NCBI GenBank assembly: GCA_947366545.1
Contig: CANBAL010000003.1
Span: 1 to 55,491, forward strand
From: an uncultured Clostridia bacterium
Lineage (GTDB): Bacteria > Bacillota > Clostridia > Christensenellales > UBA1242
Length of the DNA stretch: 55,491 nucleotides
Direction of reading: 5' to 3'
Every line of letters begins with the position of its first letter. The stretch's first letter is position 1. This document shows, piece after piece, positions 7,887 through 17,583 of the stretch. The notes under the pieces were generated by a model. The model made no database searches, was not told the DNA's origin, and saw only the letters and a list, made by a program, of their open reading frames with translations. The position numbers and the translations under genes were made by a program.

Positions 7887-7915
7887 TTGACTTTATAATA
7901 GTTTGATGATAACAT
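7887..7915 (+). promoter_or_regulatory. Promoter of the flavodoxin-like gene
   Basis: TTGACT (7887-7892), 17-nt spacer, TAACAT (7910-7915), then a short leader with AGAGGTG before the ATG at 7936. Confidence 0.65.
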
Positions 7916-7935
7916 ATAAAAGAGGTGCAATATAG

Positions 7936-8523
7936 ATGAAAAAAGCATTGATAATTAATGGTAGTCCAAAAGCAAATGGCAACACAATGAAAGTAGTAAA
8001 TATTTTTAAGGAGTTTTTTGACGGTGAAACAGAAGTGATAAATTTGTATGCTCACCTTTCTTCAGATAACAAAGGCTGCCAGACCTGTATTGATTGCGGA
8101 GGCTGTGAAAGGGCAGCGGGCTGCGTTGTGAAAGATAAATTTCAAGACATTTTAAGAGATGATTTCGACATAATTATTTTAGCCTTCCCTATCTTTTATT
8201 CAAATGCCACATCAGCGGTATTTAACCTTATTTCAAGATTTAATTTCATGTATAATAACAAAAAGCACCTAGGCATTAAGCATAACTTTAAAGAAAAAAC
8301 TTCTGCTTTAATAATATTGGGTGGAGGCAGTGCTTGCGAATCACTACAAGGTTGTAGCAATGAGGATTCACCCATAAAGCAAGGTCGTTTTATATTGAAA
8401 AAGTTGAATGCACCATTAAGGGACGACAATATAATTACAGTCTTAAACACTGACGACATAAAAATTGAAGATAACAACGGCTTAAAAGAACAAATAAAAA
8501 GACTAACCGCAAGACTTGGTTAG
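7936..8523 (+). CDS. NAD(P)H-dependent FMN reductase / flavodoxin-fold protein
   Basis: A 195-residue FMN-binding oxidoreductase of the NADPH-dependent FMN-reductase family. The N-terminal phosphate loop INGSPKANGNTMK matches the family GSPRKxGNT pattern. CQTCIDCGGCERAAGC (residues about 55-70) carries five cysteines in the spacing seen in iron-sulfur flavoproteins, where a 4Fe-4S cluster can be bound between subunits. The AFPIFYSNATSAVFNLISRF segment is the usual flavin-contacting P-x-Y/W loop. Redox partner and substrate are unknown. It stands alone, with its own promoter and a strong terminator at 8496-8533. Confidence 0.85.
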   Translation: MKKALIINGSPKANGNTMKVVNIFKEFFDGETEVINLYAHLSSDNKGCQTCIDCGGCERAAGCVVKDKFQDILRDDFDIIILAFPIFYSNATSAVFNLISRFNFMYNNKKHLGIKHNFKEKTSALIILGGGSACESLQGCSNEDSPIKQGRFILKKLNAPLRDDNIITVLNTDDIKIEDNNGLKEQIKRLTARLG

Positions 8524-8533
8524 TCTTTTTTTT
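8496..8533. terminator. Bidirectional terminator
   Basis: AAAGACTAACC, 9-nt loop, GGTTAGTCTTT with T-runs. It overlaps the end of the flavodoxin-like gene and faces the end of glyA. Confidence 0.85.
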
Positions 8534-8537
8534 ATTG

Positions 8538-9770
8538 TCATACTTGTGGAAATCGTTTCATAAGTGCAAGCACTTGTTTTCTTACTTTTGGCACCGCTTT
8601 TTCTTTATTTGTTACAATTTCATAAATCATTTTTGCGATCTCTTTCATTTCCTCTTCTCTCATTCCCAGTGTTGTCACCGCAGCGGTACCTAAGCGAAGT
8701 CCACTTGTAACAGTAGGCCCCAATTTTTCATTAGGTATAGAGTTTTTATTTGTAGTAATATTTGCTGCGTGCAAAAGTTCTGCCGCCTCTTTTCCTGTGC
8801 AATTAAATGGCGTTAAATCAACAAGCATAAGATGATTATCTGTGCCGCCCGACACAAGTCTGAAACCAAGTTTTTTAAGTTCACTGGCAAGCGTCTTACA
8901 ATTTTTAACGACTTGTTTTTGGTACTCTTTAAACTCTGGTTGCAAAGCCTCTTGCAGCATTACCGCTTTCCCCGCAATAATATGTTCAAGTGGGCCGCCT
9001 TGTGTGCCTGGAAATACCGCACTATCTATCTTTTTCGCAAGTTCGGCCTTGCATAAAATCATTCCCCCGCGTGGTCCTCTTAAAGTTTTGTGGGTGGTGG
9101 TTGTTACAACATCGGCATACTTACATGGATTTTCATGAAGCCCCGCCGCAACGAGACCCGCTATATGCGCCATATCCACCATTAAATAGGCACCCACCTT
9201 ATCAGCAATTTCCCTAAAGCGTTTAAAATCTATCTTTCTAGGATAGGCACTTGCACCTGCAATAATCAGTTTTGGCTTATGTTTTAAAGCAAGGCGTTCT
9301 ATTTCATCATAATCAAGTCTCTCAGTATCAGGGTTAAGGTCATAGGCAACCGCATTGTAAATCTTACCCGACACATTCACCTTCGTTCCGTGTGTAAGGT
9401 GTCCGCCTGCGGGAAGAGACATCCCGAGTATAGTATCACCCGGTTTTAAAAGCGCGACATAGACAGCAAAGTTTGCGTTTGCACCCGAATGTGGCTGCAC
9501 ATTCGCATGCTCAGCATGAAACAACTTTTTCGCACGCTCTATCGCAAGAGTCTCAACCTTATCAATATTTTCACAGCCGCAATAATAGCGTTTATTTGGA
9601 TAGCCTTCTGCATACTTATTTGTCAGCACGCTACCCACGGCCTCTCGCACCGCTTTACTCGTGAAATTCTCACTAGCGATAAGTTCAATATGCTCCCTTT
9701 GGCGCTTTTCCTCCGCCTTTATCGCCTCATAAACCTCGTAGTCCACTTGTTTCAAATTGTTTTTTGACAT
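8538..9770 (-). CDS. glyA: Serine hydroxymethyltransferase
   Basis: A PLP enzyme interconverting serine and glycine with transfer of the hydroxymethyl group to tetrahydrofolate, the main source of one-carbon units; cytosolic homodimer or tetramer. The 410 residues match the family. Seen: the N-terminal [11 protein letters not shown], the [11 protein letters not shown] loop, [20 protein letters not shown], and the PLP-binding lysine (Lys228) in [24 protein letters not shown] precedes the ATG at 9770. It works with the fhs product encoded at 14887-16551, although the two are not in one operon. Confidence 0.98.
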   Translation of the reverse strand: MSKNNLKQVDYEVYEAIKAEEKRQREHIELIASENFTSKAVREAVGSVLTNKYAEGYPNKRYYCGCENIDKVETLAIERAKKLFHAEHANVQPHSGANANFAVYVALLKPGDTILGMSLPAGGHLTHGTKVNVSGKIYNAVAYDLNPDTERLDYDEIERLALKHKPKLIIAGASAYPRKIDFKRFREIADKVGAYLMVDMAHIAGLVAAGLHENPCKYADVVTTTTHKTLRGPRGGMILCKAELAKKIDSAVFPGTQGGPLEHIIAGKAVMLQEALQPEFKEYQKQVVKNCKTLASELKKLGFRLVSGGTDNHLMLVDLTPFNCTGKEAAELLHAANITTNKNSIPNEKLGPTVTSGLRLGTAAVTTLGMREEEMKEIAKMIYEIVTNKEKAVPKVRKQVLALMKRFPQV

Positions 9771-9822
9771 AAATCCTCCCTCTTAATTTAATTTTAACAT
9801 AGTTCTAATTTATTTAAAAATA

Positions 9823-9848
9823 AAACAGCCTAATTTGCTGTTTTATTT
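9823..9848 (-). terminator. Terminator of the membrane protein gene
   Basis: AAAACAGC, 8-nt loop, GCTGTTTT-type stem followed by a T-rich tract on the minus strand. The TAA stop codon sits at the base of the stem. Confidence 0.75.
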
Positions 9849-10439
9849 TTTTTCATCGTCAGTTGTTAGTTTCTTTGTTCTTTTCTTAATCACTTCCACA
9901 TTGGACGCACAAAGCTTTAATAGAATAAATTGCTTCCTCCTCATAGACGCCCTTTGAAGAAAGAATGCATCTGTCGCTTCCCACAAAAACACCCAAACTA
10001 TAATTTCTAAAATCACATCTAAAAATTCATTTCTAAAAAACAGATATGATAGGTACAAAACGCCAAGGAATAAAAGCCCTGCAATAAGCATGGACAGACT
10101 GAAAAGTGCATTTTTCTTTTTCTCCTCTTTGAGTTCAAGATACTCCTTTTTAAACTTGTTGTGAATAGCGTTTTCTATTTCCTTTTTATTTGCTTTCTCG
10201 CTGGCATAAACCTTTATTCTTATGTCGCTTTTTGCAGGAACAAATCTAGCCTTGTCCCAAATGTACTCCGCAAGTTCTTCATTAAGTTTTTCATTATTGT
10301 CATAATCATAAGAGGAAAATAACTGCTCGTCTTTATCAGCCTTCACCGTGATAAGAGCGTTATCATCACTGTCAAAATGTATTTCCTCTTTTTTCGCCAT
10401 TTCCTTTCTTGTCGCTTTTAATTTCTTTCTATCAAACAT
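9843..10439 (-). CDS. Conserved membrane protein, function unknown
   Basis: A 198-residue protein with a charged N-terminal cytosolic part (about residues 1-115, ending in a KKEIENAIHNKFKKEYLELKEEKKK helix) and two membrane segments at about 116-160. These are followed by WEATDAFFLQRASMRRKQFILLKLCASNVEV, a pattern I have seen in uncharacterised Firmicute membrane proteins in which a W-E-A-x-D-x-F motif follows the second helix. AGGTGG lies before the ATG at 10439. It follows the SDF symporter gene on the same strand, separated from it by a terminator at 10483-10511. No enzymatic motif is visible. Confidence 0.75.
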   Translation of the reverse strand: MFDRKKLKATRKEMAKKEEIHFDSDDNALITVKADKDEQLFSSYDYDNNEKLNEELAEYIWDKARFVPAKSDIRIKVYASEKANKKEIENAIHNKFKKEYLELKEEKKKNALFSLSMLIAGLLFLGVLYLSYLFFRNEFLDVILEIIVWVFLWEATDAFFLQRASMRRKQFILLKLCASNVEVIKKRTKKLTTDDEKK

Positions 10440-10482
10440 GTTCCACCTATTGTTATTCTACCACATTTAAAAAATTGGACAA

Positions 10483-10511
10483 AATAAAAAGCCATATGTT
10501 TATGGCTTTTC
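10483..10511 (-). terminator. Terminator of the SDF symporter gene
   Basis: AAAAGCCATA / TATGGCTTTT hairpin with a T tract on the minus strand; the TAA stop of the symporter lies inside it. Confidence 0.8.
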
Positions 10512-11843
10512 TTCTTTTATATTTTCTTGTTTTGCTGTTTCCGCCGAGTTCTCGTCTGGTGGCAATTCGGTTTTTTCCTCCTCTTGTGGAATTTCTGGTG
10601 GCGGAAGTTCCTTTGGTGGTGTCTCTTTACCATTTTTAGCTTTCTTTTCTTTCTTTTTACGATTAACCCATTTCTCGATAAGCATAGTGCTTGGAATATC
10701 ACCACAGACATTCATCATGGTGGCAGGGGCGTCTACAATCCAGCCTATTGTTGCAATCATTGTGAAGGCACTTGTTGGAAAACCGTAGAGTGAGACTATC
10801 AGCATTTCACCTATAAGTCCGCCGCCTGGAATACCCGACATAACAACACCGCTAAGCACTGCAATAAGGACTGCGACAAGGACCCCGCCAAAACTTTGTG
10901 GCATGTTGAATATACTGAATAGGAAGAATATTTTTAATATTGACGCAATAGATGAGCCTTCCATATGAATTGTGCTTGCAAGTGGAAGAGAGACCTTGCT
11001 CACAGTTTTGTCTATACCCATGTCATCCGCCACCTCCATGTTAGAAGGCAGGGAGGCAAGTGACGACTGAGTGGCAAGTGAGGTGACAAAGGATTTGAAT
11101 ATATGGCGATAGAAGTTTTTTACACCATTTTTTCCACCCGCCACAAAGGCATACAAAGTGTAGAAAACAAGGAAATATATCGCTGAAACAACAAGGTATA
11201 TTAAAAGCGTTTTTAGATAACTTGTTATAATATCTCCACCAAAGGATTTGACTAGGCAAGCAAAGTATGCACAAACCCCGATAGGTGCGTAGTACATTAC
11301 AATCTTAACAAACTTTAACATGGCATTTGAAATTACTTCAAGGCCTTTGCCAATTCTATTTTCTTTATCGACTTTACGAAGGCAGATGCCAAGTATAATA
11401 GAAAAGATTATAAGTGCAAGCATATGCGACTTGGACAGCAAGTTAAAAAAGTCTGGCACGGTGATTGCCTTACTTAGTGCATCTAAAAATCCTACTGGTT
11501 CCTGCACCTCCCCTTCCACGGGCGTTATGTTTGCAGTAGGCTTCACGATAAGCACACCAAACAGTGCAAGAAGTGAACTTATTAAACTTGTAATAATGAA
11601 TACAACTATTGTTTTTGTCAGTATCTTTGATAGTTTTGCCTTCTTATCCATATTGGCAATACTGGCAGTGATTGTGAAAAACACCAGTGGCACAACCAGT
11701 GTAAACATAAGGTTTACAAATATATCGCCCAGCGGTGCGATGGTATTAACAAAGCCATCACTTGCAAAAAGACCTATGATAGTCCCTATAATAAGTGCAA
11801 GCAGCATAAAAAGCGAAAACGCATACTTTTTTAAAACTCTCAT
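10500..11843 (-). CDS. Dicarboxylate/amino acid:cation symporter (SDF family)
   Basis: A 447-residue integral membrane transporter of the sodium:dicarboxylate (DAACS) family, importing an acidic or small neutral amino acid or a dicarboxylate with Na+ or H+. Eight hydrophobic helices are visible. Signatures are the serine-rich hairpin 1 region (TSLATQSSLASLPSNM), the hairpin 2 region GVVMSGIPGGGLIGEML, and the substrate/ion site GWIVDAPATMMNVCGD. The C-terminal 50 residues are an unusual Lys/Pro/Glu-rich cytosolic tail. I chose the start at 11843 because GGAG lies properly before it; the in-frame ATG at 11855 contains that GGAG and has no ribosome site of its own. The substrate is not predictable from sequence alone. 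Confidence 0.93.
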   Translation of the reverse strand: MRVLKKYAFSLFMLLALIIGTIIGLFASDGFVNTIAPLGDIFVNLMFTLVVPLVFFTITASIANMDKKAKLSKILTKTIVVFIITSLISSLLALFGVLIVKPTANITPVEGEVQEPVGFLDALSKAITVPDFFNLLSKSHMLALIIFSIILGICLRKVDKENRIGKGLEVISNAMLKFVKIVMYYAPIGVCAYFACLVKSFGGDIITSYLKTLLIYLVVSAIYFLVFYTLYAFVAGGKNGVKNFYRHIFKSFVTSLATQSSLASLPSNMEVADDMGIDKTVSKVSLPLASTIHMEGSSIASILKIFFLFSIFNMPQSFGGVLVAVLIAVLSGVVMSGIPGGGLIGEMLIVSLYGFPTSAFTMIATIGWIVDAPATMMNVCGDIPSTMLIEKWVNRKKKEKKAKNGKETPPKELPPPEIPQEEEKTELPPDENSAETAKQENIKEEKP

Positions 11844-11931
11844 AAATTTCTCCATATTTTTTGATATGAGGCAAATTCAATATATGTTAAAGAAATTATA
11901 AAAATATGACAATTTTAGCATATACAAATGA

Positions 11932-11960
11932 TTGACATTAAAAAATTATTGTGTTAGAAT
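11932..11960 (+). promoter_or_regulatory. Promoter of the T-box leader
   Basis: TTGACA (11932-11937), 17-nt spacer, TAGAAT (11955-11960), giving a start near 11967. Confidence 0.8.
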
Positions 11961-11966
11961 GGCGTA

Positions 11967-12169
11967 TATCAAGCGATGAAAAAGAGAGTAATTTTGAGGG
12001 CTTGTTTTCTAAAGAGAGGTGCGTCGGGGTGAAAGTGCACTGGAAACAATCAAAATGAAGGACACTTTGGAGTTTGAACAAAAATAAAGAGTGGTCATTT
12101 GACAAATTAGGTGGCACCGCGGAAATTATATTTTTCGTCCTAATGCGATAACGCATTTGGGCGTTTTTT
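11967..12169 (+). promoter_or_regulatory. T-box riboswitch, aspartate-specific (GAC specifier)
   Basis: The T-box core AGGTGGCACCGCGG is at 12109-12122. Upstream, Stem I shows the AGAGAG, GGGTGAAA apical region and a paired ATTTTGA (5') / TCAAAAT (3') stem. The 3' side of the specifier loop reads GAAG-GAC-ACTTTGG, placing specifier codon GAC (Asp) at 12061-12063. The terminator hairpin CGTCCTAATGCG/CGCATTTGGGCG with a T-run is at 12136-12169. Uncharged tRNA-Asp should stabilise the antiterminator and switch on aspS, asnS and fhs. Confidence 0.92.
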
Positions 12170-12185
12170 ATTAAAAGGAGAAATT

Positions 12186-13466
12186 ATGAAGATATCAGAA
12201 ATTAAAGAGGGACCAGTAGAAATTCAAGGCTGGATAGAAAATCTTAGAGACAAGAAAAGCATGCAATTTATTGTAATTCGCGACCTTTCTGGCAAAATTC
12301 AAATAACAGTGGTTAAGGAAGAACATCCGGAAATTGCGGAAATCTTTTCACATGCAACATTAGAGTCTACCGTAAAAATTAAAGGTATGGCAGTGAAAAA
12401 CGACTATGTAAAACTTGGCGGAATGGAGATAATTCCAGAAAAAGTGGAAATAACCAGTCATGCGGAGGCATTCCCTATCGGACCAGAAAGTTCGATAGAC
12501 CAACGCCTTGACTACCGCTGGATTGACCTAAGAAGCCCTGAAAAGGCACTCATATTCCAAGTGGAAACAGTGCTTAATCAAGCAATGAGGCAGTATTGCA
12601 TTGATCACGGCTTTATTGAAATTCACACACCAACACTTATTGGTGCATCCAGCGAAGGTGGTAGTGATGTGTTTGAAGTAAAATACTTTGACAAAAAAGC
12701 CTACCTTATTCAAAGCCCACAGTTCTACAAACAAATGGCAATGGCAGCAGGCTTTGAAAAAGTGTTTATCAATACACCTGTATTTAGAGCAGAAAAGTCG
12801 CATACAAAAAAACACGCAACAGAGTTCAGCGGTTTTGATATTGAAATGAGTTATGTTTCCTCCGAGGAAGATGTAATGAAGGTGCAGGAAGAAATGCTTG
12901 CATACGCAATTAAAGAGGTGGCAGATAAACTTGGCGACAAAGTGAAGGAACTTCTCGGCGTTGATATAATTGTTCCTACTCTGCCTTTCCCAAGGATTAC
13001 TGTAAAAGAGGCATATGTAATTTTAAGAGGATTGGGACTTGACATCAAAGACGGTGACGATTTCACTACTGAACAAGAGATTGCACTTTGCAAATATATG
13101 GAAGAAAAGAATGGGCACCAGTTCTTCTTTGTAAACGAATACCCTTCTGCTGTGCGTGCCTTCTATACCATGGCAAAAGAGGATGAGCCTACTTACTCAA
13201 AATCTTATGACCTATACTTTAAGGATGTAGAACTTACTTCTGGTGCACAGCGTGAGCACCGCCCAGACATTTTGAAAAAACAAATTGAGGATAGAGGCAT
13301 TGACCCAACCCCAATGACAGACTACATCAACTTCTTTAAAAACGGCTGTCCACCACACGGCGGATTTGGGCTTGGGCTTGACAGATTTTTAATGCTACTA
13401 CTTAATCTTCCAAGTCTTAAAGAGGCAATGTATGTCTTCCGCGGCCCAGACAGATTAAATCCATAA
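12186..13466 (+). CDS. aspS: Aspartyl-tRNA synthetase, archaeal-type
   Basis: A class II aminoacyl-tRNA synthetase charging tRNA-Asp. At 426 residues it is the compact archaeal/eukaryotic-like form, without the large GAD insertion of the usual bacterial AspRS (about 590 residues). Seen: an N-terminal OB-fold anticodon-binding domain (about 1-100, EIQGWIENLRDKKSMQFIVIRD), class II motif 1 near SPEKALIFQVETVLNQ, motif 2 around FRAEKSHTKKHATEFSGFDIEM, and motif 3 GGFGLGLDRFLMLLLNL. The GAC specifier of the T-box upstream agrees with Asp. AAGGAG precedes the ATG. The AsnRS gene follows after 12 bp, so Asn-tRNA can be made directly and this enzyme need not be non-discriminating. Confidence 0.93.
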   Translation: MKISEIKEGPVEIQGWIENLRDKKSMQFIVIRDLSGKIQITVVKEEHPEIAEIFSHATLESTVKIKGMAVKNDYVKLGGMEIIPEKVEITSHAEAFPIGPESSIDQRLDYRWIDLRSPEKALIFQVETVLNQAMRQYCIDHGFIEIHTPTLIGASSEGGSDVFEVKYFDKKAYLIQSPQFYKQMAMAAGFEKVFINTPVFRAEKSHTKKHATEFSGFDIEMSYVSSEEDVMKVQEEMLAYAIKEVADKLGDKVKELLGVDIIVPTLPFPRITVKEAYVILRGLGLDIKDGDDFTTEQEIALCKYMEEKNGHQFFFVNEYPSAVRAFYTMAKEDEPTYSKSYDLYFKDVELTSGAQREHRPDILKKQIEDRGIDPTPMTDYINFFKNGCPPHGGFGLGLDRFLMLLLNLPSLKEAMYVFRGPDRLNP

Positions 13467-13478
13467 AAGGAGAAAAAT

Positions 13479-14864
13479 ATGAAAAGAATTGAAATTAGAG
13501 ATTTACACAAAACTTTTGCAAAGTATGCTGACAAAGAGATTACCGTATGCGGCTGGGCACGCACCGTGCGTGATAGCAAAAATATCGCTTTCATAGAACT
13601 TAATGATGGTGCTTTTAAAAGCGTTCAAATTGTAGTTGAAAAAGATAAACTTAAAAACTATGACGAAGTGGTAAAACAAAATGTTGGCGCGTCTTTTGAA
13701 GTACAAGGCAGGCTTATTCTCACTCCTTCTGCTCAACAACCTTTTGAAATTAATGCTAGCAAGGTTGTAATTCTTGGTGAGAGTGATAGCGACTACCCTC
13801 TTCAAAAGAAAAGACACACAGTGGAATTTTTGCGCACCATTCCAACAATCCGTGCAAGAGGCAACCTTTTTAACGCAGTATTTAGAGTGCGTTCAGTAGC
13901 CGCATTTGCCATTCACAAATTTTTTAACGAGCAAAACTTTGTATACCTCCACACACCTATTATCACCGCCAACGACTGCGAAGGCGCTGGCGAAATGTTT
14001 GAAGTAACCACCCTTGACCTTAACAGAGTGGCAAAAGAGGGCAAGGTGGATTACAGTAAGGACTTCTTTGGAAAAAAGGTGGCACTTACGGTATCTGGGC
14101 AACTTCATGAAGAGACCCTAACTCATGCTTTTGGCAAAACATATACCTTTGGCCCTACCTTCCGTGCTGAAAATTCCAACACCACCCGTCACGCAGCAGA
14201 ATTTTGGATGATGGAACCAGAAATGTGTTTTTGTGACCTTGATGAACTTATGGACAATGAAGAGGCCATGGTGAAATATGTGATCCGCTATGTCATGGAA
14301 GAATGCCCTCATGAACTTGAATTTTTAAATAAGTTTGTGGACACAGGCCTTCTTGAAAGACTTAATAACATTATAAGTAATGACTTTGTTCGTCTTGATT
14401 ATACTGAGGCTATTAAGGAACTTGAAAAAGTGAAGAACAGATTTGTATTCCCTGTTTCTTGGGGCACCGATCTTCAAAGCGAACACGAACGCTATCTAAC
14501 CGAAGAGGTTTATAAAAAACCGGTATTCCTTAAAAACTACCCTAAAGACATTAAAGCCTTCTATATGCGTCAAAACGATGACGGAAAAACCGTGGCTGCC
14601 GTGGACATGCTTGTGCCAGGTATTGGTGAACTTTGTGGCGGAAGCCAACGCGAGGAGCGTCTTGATAAACTTCTTGCCCGTATGGAGGAACTTGGCCTTA
14701 AGAAAGAAGATTATGCGTGGTATCTTGATACCCGCCGTTATGGTACAAACATACATTCTGGCTATGGCCTAGGATTTGAGAGACTTGTTATGTATCTTAC
14801 TGGAATTAGCAATATTAGGGATGTGCAACTTTTCCCTAGAACGGTAGGCTCAATTCAAGGCTAA
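13479..14864 (+). CDS. asnS: Asparaginyl-tRNA synthetase
   Basis: A class II synthetase charging tRNA-Asn; 461 residues, the standard bacterial length. Seen: an N-terminal OB-fold ([22 protein letters not shown]), [18 protein letters not shown], the motif 2 region [23 protein letters not shown], and motif 3 [22 protein letters not shown] lies before the ATG, 12 bp after aspS. It is the second gene of the T-box-controlled operon. The specifier reads aspartate, so asparaginyl-tRNA supply is tied to aspartyl-tRNA status. Confidence 0.97.
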   Translation: MKRIEIRDLHKTFAKYADKEITVCGWARTVRDSKNIAFIELNDGAFKSVQIVVEKDKLKNYDEVVKQNVGASFEVQGRLILTPSAQQPFEINASKVVILGESDSDYPLQKKRHTVEFLRTIPTIRARGNLFNAVFRVRSVAAFAIHKFFNEQNFVYLHTPIITANDCEGAGEMFEVTTLDLNRVAKEGKVDYSKDFFGKKVALTVSGQLHEETLTHAFGKTYTFGPTFRAENSNTTRHAAEFWMMEPEMCFCDLDELMDNEEAMVKYVIRYVMEECPHELEFLNKFVDTGLLERLNNIISNDFVRLDYTEAIKELEKVKNRFVFPVSWGTDLQSEHERYLTEEVYKKPVFLKNYPKDIKAFYMRQNDDGKTVAAVDMLVPGIGELCGGSQREERLDKLLARMEELGLKKEDYAWYLDTRRYGTNIHSGYGLGFERLVMYLTGISNIRDVQLFPRTVGSIQG

Positions 14865-14886
14865 CAAAATTTGGAGGTGCAAAGCA

Positions 14887-16551
14887 ATGCTGACAGATAT
14901 TGAAATTGCAGAAAAATGTAAACTCAAAGATATTAGAGATATCGCATCAAAACTGGGACTAAACGAGGAAAGCCTCGAACTATATGGAAATTACAAGGCA
15001 AAGATTAAACTTGAAAAATTTAAGACCAAAAAATCAAAACTGATTTTAGTCACCGCAATCAATCCCACCCCTGCCGGCGAAGGAAAGACCACTGTGTCTA
15101 TCGGCCTTGCTGACGGGATGGCCGAACTTGGAATGAAGGTTTGCCTTGCACTTAGGGAGCCATCCCTTGGCCCCGTGTTTGGGGTGAAAGGCGGTGCTAC
15201 TGGTGGCGGCTATGCACAGGTAGTGCCTATGGCAGACATGAACCTGCATTTCACTGGCGACTTGCATGCCATCACCTCGGCAAACAACTTGCTTTGTGCC
15301 ATGATTGACAACCATATTTTCCGTGGAAACAACTTAAAAATCAAAGAGGTGTTATTCCATAGATGCATGGATATGAATGACAGAGCGCTACGCGATATGA
15401 CTTTGAAAACCGAGGCGGGAAACATGAAGGGCTGCCAAAGTTATGAAAGAAAGGAAAATTTTGACATAACCGCGAGCAGTGAAATCATGGCGATTCTTTG
15501 CCTTGCCAAAGATTTAAGCGATTTGAAACTGAGGCTAGGTGACATTATTATCGGCAAAAACGATAAAGGACACCTTGTTTATGCCCGCGATTTGCACGCA
15601 GAAGGTGCTATGACGGTGCTGCTTAAAGACGCAATAAATCCAAACCTTGTGCAAACCCTTGAAGGCACACCTGCCATTGTACATGGCGGCCCATTTGCGA
15701 ACATAGCACATGGCTGCAACTCAATTCGTGCGACTTATGCTGCTATGACACTTGCAGATTATGTGGTTACTGAGGCTGGCTTTGGTGCCGACCTTGGCTG
15801 TGAAAAGTTTTTAGATACCAAATGCCGCATTGCAGGCATAGAGCCAGATTGTATTGTGCTTGTTGCTACAATCAGAGCACTTAAATATCATGGTGGAAAA
15901 AGAAAGAATGAACTTGCCAAGGAAGATGTTACCGCACTATTCAATGGCCTGCCAAACCTTGTGAAACATATTGAAAACATACAAAATATATATCATAAAC
16001 CTGTTGTTGTGGCGATAAATGAATTCGCAAGCGACACAGAAAACGAAATCAAACTGATTGAAAGTGTATGCCATGAAAAGAGCGTGCCTGTGGTGCGAGC
16101 AAATGTTCATGCAAAAGGCGGAAAGGGTGCGTTGTCGCTTGCTGAAGTTGTCTCTCGTGAATGCAATAAAAAAAGTAAACTTACCTTTGCATACAACCTT
16201 GAAGACGATATCAAAACTAAGATTAATGATATTGTCAAAAAAGTGTATGGTGGCAAGGGTGCAGAATTTTCTAAAGAGGCCTTGGCATCTATTAGAAATA
16301 TAAAAAAGCAGGGTTACGAAAACCTGCCTATTATAATCGCAAAAACACAATACTCGCTTAGCGATGATCCAAAACTATTGTCACGACCTCAAAACTTTAA
16401 AGTAAGTGTCAGAGATATTATGGTAAAAGGTGGTGCAGGCTTTATTGTGGTGACGACTGGTGACATCATGCTTATGCCTGGATTACCGCTAGTTCCACTT
16501 GCAGAGCAAATTGATATAGATAAAAATGGAAAAATAAAAGGATTATCATAG
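14887..16551 (+). CDS. fhs: Formate-tetrahydrofolate ligase
   Basis: An ATP-dependent enzyme making 10-formyltetrahydrofolate from formate; it feeds purine and Met-tRNA formylation and, in acetogens, the methyl branch of the Wood-Ljungdahl pathway. The 554 residues are the expected length. Seen: the P-loop TPAGEGKTT, the LREPSLGPVFGVKGGATGGGYAQV segment, FTGDLHAI, the VTEAGFGADLG segment, and the C-terminal VSVRDIMVKGGAGFIVV. TTGGAGG lies upstream, 22 bp after asnS. Its presence in an aminoacyl-tRNA synthetase operon, apart from glyA, is unusual. A terminator follows directly. Confidence 0.97.
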   Translation: MLTDIEIAEKCKLKDIRDIASKLGLNEESLELYGNYKAKIKLEKFKTKKSKLILVTAINPTPAGEGKTTVSIGLADGMAELGMKVCLALREPSLGPVFGVKGGATGGGYAQVVPMADMNLHFTGDLHAITSANNLLCAMIDNHIFRGNNLKIKEVLFHRCMDMNDRALRDMTLKTEAGNMKGCQSYERKENFDITASSEIMAILCLAKDLSDLKLRLGDIIIGKNDKGHLVYARDLHAEGAMTVLLKDAINPNLVQTLEGTPAIVHGGPFANIAHGCNSIRATYAAMTLADYVVTEAGFGADLGCEKFLDTKCRIAGIEPDCIVLVATIRALKYHGGKRKNELAKEDVTALFNGLPNLVKHIENIQNIYHKPVVVAINEFASDTENEIKLIESVCHEKSVPVVRANVHAKGGKGALSLAEVVSRECNKKSKLTFAYNLEDDIKTKINDIVKKVYGGKGAEFSKEALASIRNIKKQGYENLPIIIAKTQYSLSDDPKLLSRPQNFKVSVRDIMVKGGAGFIVVTTGDIMLMPGLPLVPLAEQIDIDKNGKIKGLS

Positions 16552-16568
16552 TGATAATCCTTTTTTAT
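16537..16568. terminator. Terminator after fhs
   Basis: AAAGGATTATC / GATAATCCTTT hairpin with T-run. The fhs stop codon lies in the loop; it can also serve the convergent DegV gene. Confidence 0.85.
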
Positions 16569-17389
16569 TCTTTACTTACAAACACATAACCAAAAGCGTT
16601 AGGCCCCCAATGGCTTGCAATCGCAGGGTCAAGGTTGTCAAACACCATTTTATCTTTATATTTCTCATCTGTCATTGAAATAAGTTTGTCGAGATTTCCC
16701 CTATTATAGGTGTAAGATGCAACTATATCATAATTATCATCATAATTAAGTTCCGCTAGAGAGCCAGCCAAATATTTCATGGCATTTGCAAGCCCTATCT
16801 TTTTGCTGTGCACCGTCACCTTTCCATTTTTGAAACCTATAATCGGCTTAATCTTTAAAATGCTGCCAAGTATCCATTCCATTTTTGAAAGTCGCCCGCC
16901 CCTAAGAAGATAATCAAGGGTTTCTGGTATTGCCAAAATCTTAATACGAGGAATAAGGGCGTTTACCCTCGCTTCAATTTCGTCAAGGCTTTCATCTTTA
17001 TGCCTATTAATTTCATCAACGATAAGGCGCATTCCACCAACCGCCATTTTGCTATCAATAACCTTTACTTTTGGATTGCCTTCAAAAAGAATTTTGATTG
17101 AAGAATTTGTACTTGAAATGCCAGAAGAAATTGTGAGAATAATTACATCGTCGCCATTCTCTACGCATTTATTTACTCTCTCCTCTAGTTCAACTAGATT
17201 AGGTAGTGAGGTTTTTGGAAAGCCCTTTTCCTCTATAAGAAATTTATAAAAATCGTCCAAATCTAAATTCACGCCGTCAAGATATTCTTCATCTCGCATA
17301 TTCACAATAAGTGGTATCAGTTCTACACCATATTTTTCTTTTTCGTCTTGCTTTATACTGCTGCCAGAGTCAACAAAAATTTTTAACAT
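16565..17389 (-). CDS. DegV family fatty-acid-binding protein (copy 1)
   Basis: A 274-residue DegV/FakB-type protein. These hold a fatty acid in a deep pocket and, with the FakA kinase, present it for phosphorylation; many paralogues have no assigned ligand. Seen: the N-terminal VDSGSSIKQDEKEKYGVELIPL, FPKTSLPN containing the conserved TSLP/TSQP serine, ILTISSGISSTNSS with the lipid-headgroup serines, and LRGGRLSKMEWILGSILKIKPII. GGAGG lies before the ATG. No FakA gene is in the window. A second DegV gene lies at 48536-49402. Confidence 0.92.
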   Translation of the reverse strand: MLKIFVDSGSSIKQDEKEKYGVELIPLIVNMRDEEYLDGVNLDLDDFYKFLIEEKGFPKTSLPNLVELEERVNKCVENGDDVIILTISSGISSTNSSIKILFEGNPKVKVIDSKMAVGGMRLIVDEINRHKDESLDEIEARVNALIPRIKILAIPETLDYLLRGGRLSKMEWILGSILKIKPIIGFKNGKVTVHSKKIGLANAMKYLAGSLAELNYDDNYDIVASYTYNRGNLDKLISMTDEKYKDKMVFDNLDPAIASHWGPNAFGYVFVSKE

Positions 17390-17557
17390 TTTTCCTCCAT
17401 AAATTAATTTATTTCTAGTTTTAACTATTTATAACCATTAAGGTCAAAGGGATTTTATAGGATAAGTATATCAAAATTTTGGACTAAATCAAACTTTTAT
17501 TCGCTGAAAATAATAATTATGGTGTTTTTCACACAAATTTTATCGCTATACTTAAAA

Positions 17558-17583
17558 AAGACTTCCTTTAAGAAGCCTTCCTT
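17558..17583 (-). terminator. Terminator of the DUF5131 gene
   Basis: GGCTTC / GAAGTC hairpin with one G-U pair, followed by TTTTTT on the minus strand; it overlaps the stop codon. The 165 bp between here and 17389 hold nothing recognisable. Confidence 0.65.
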
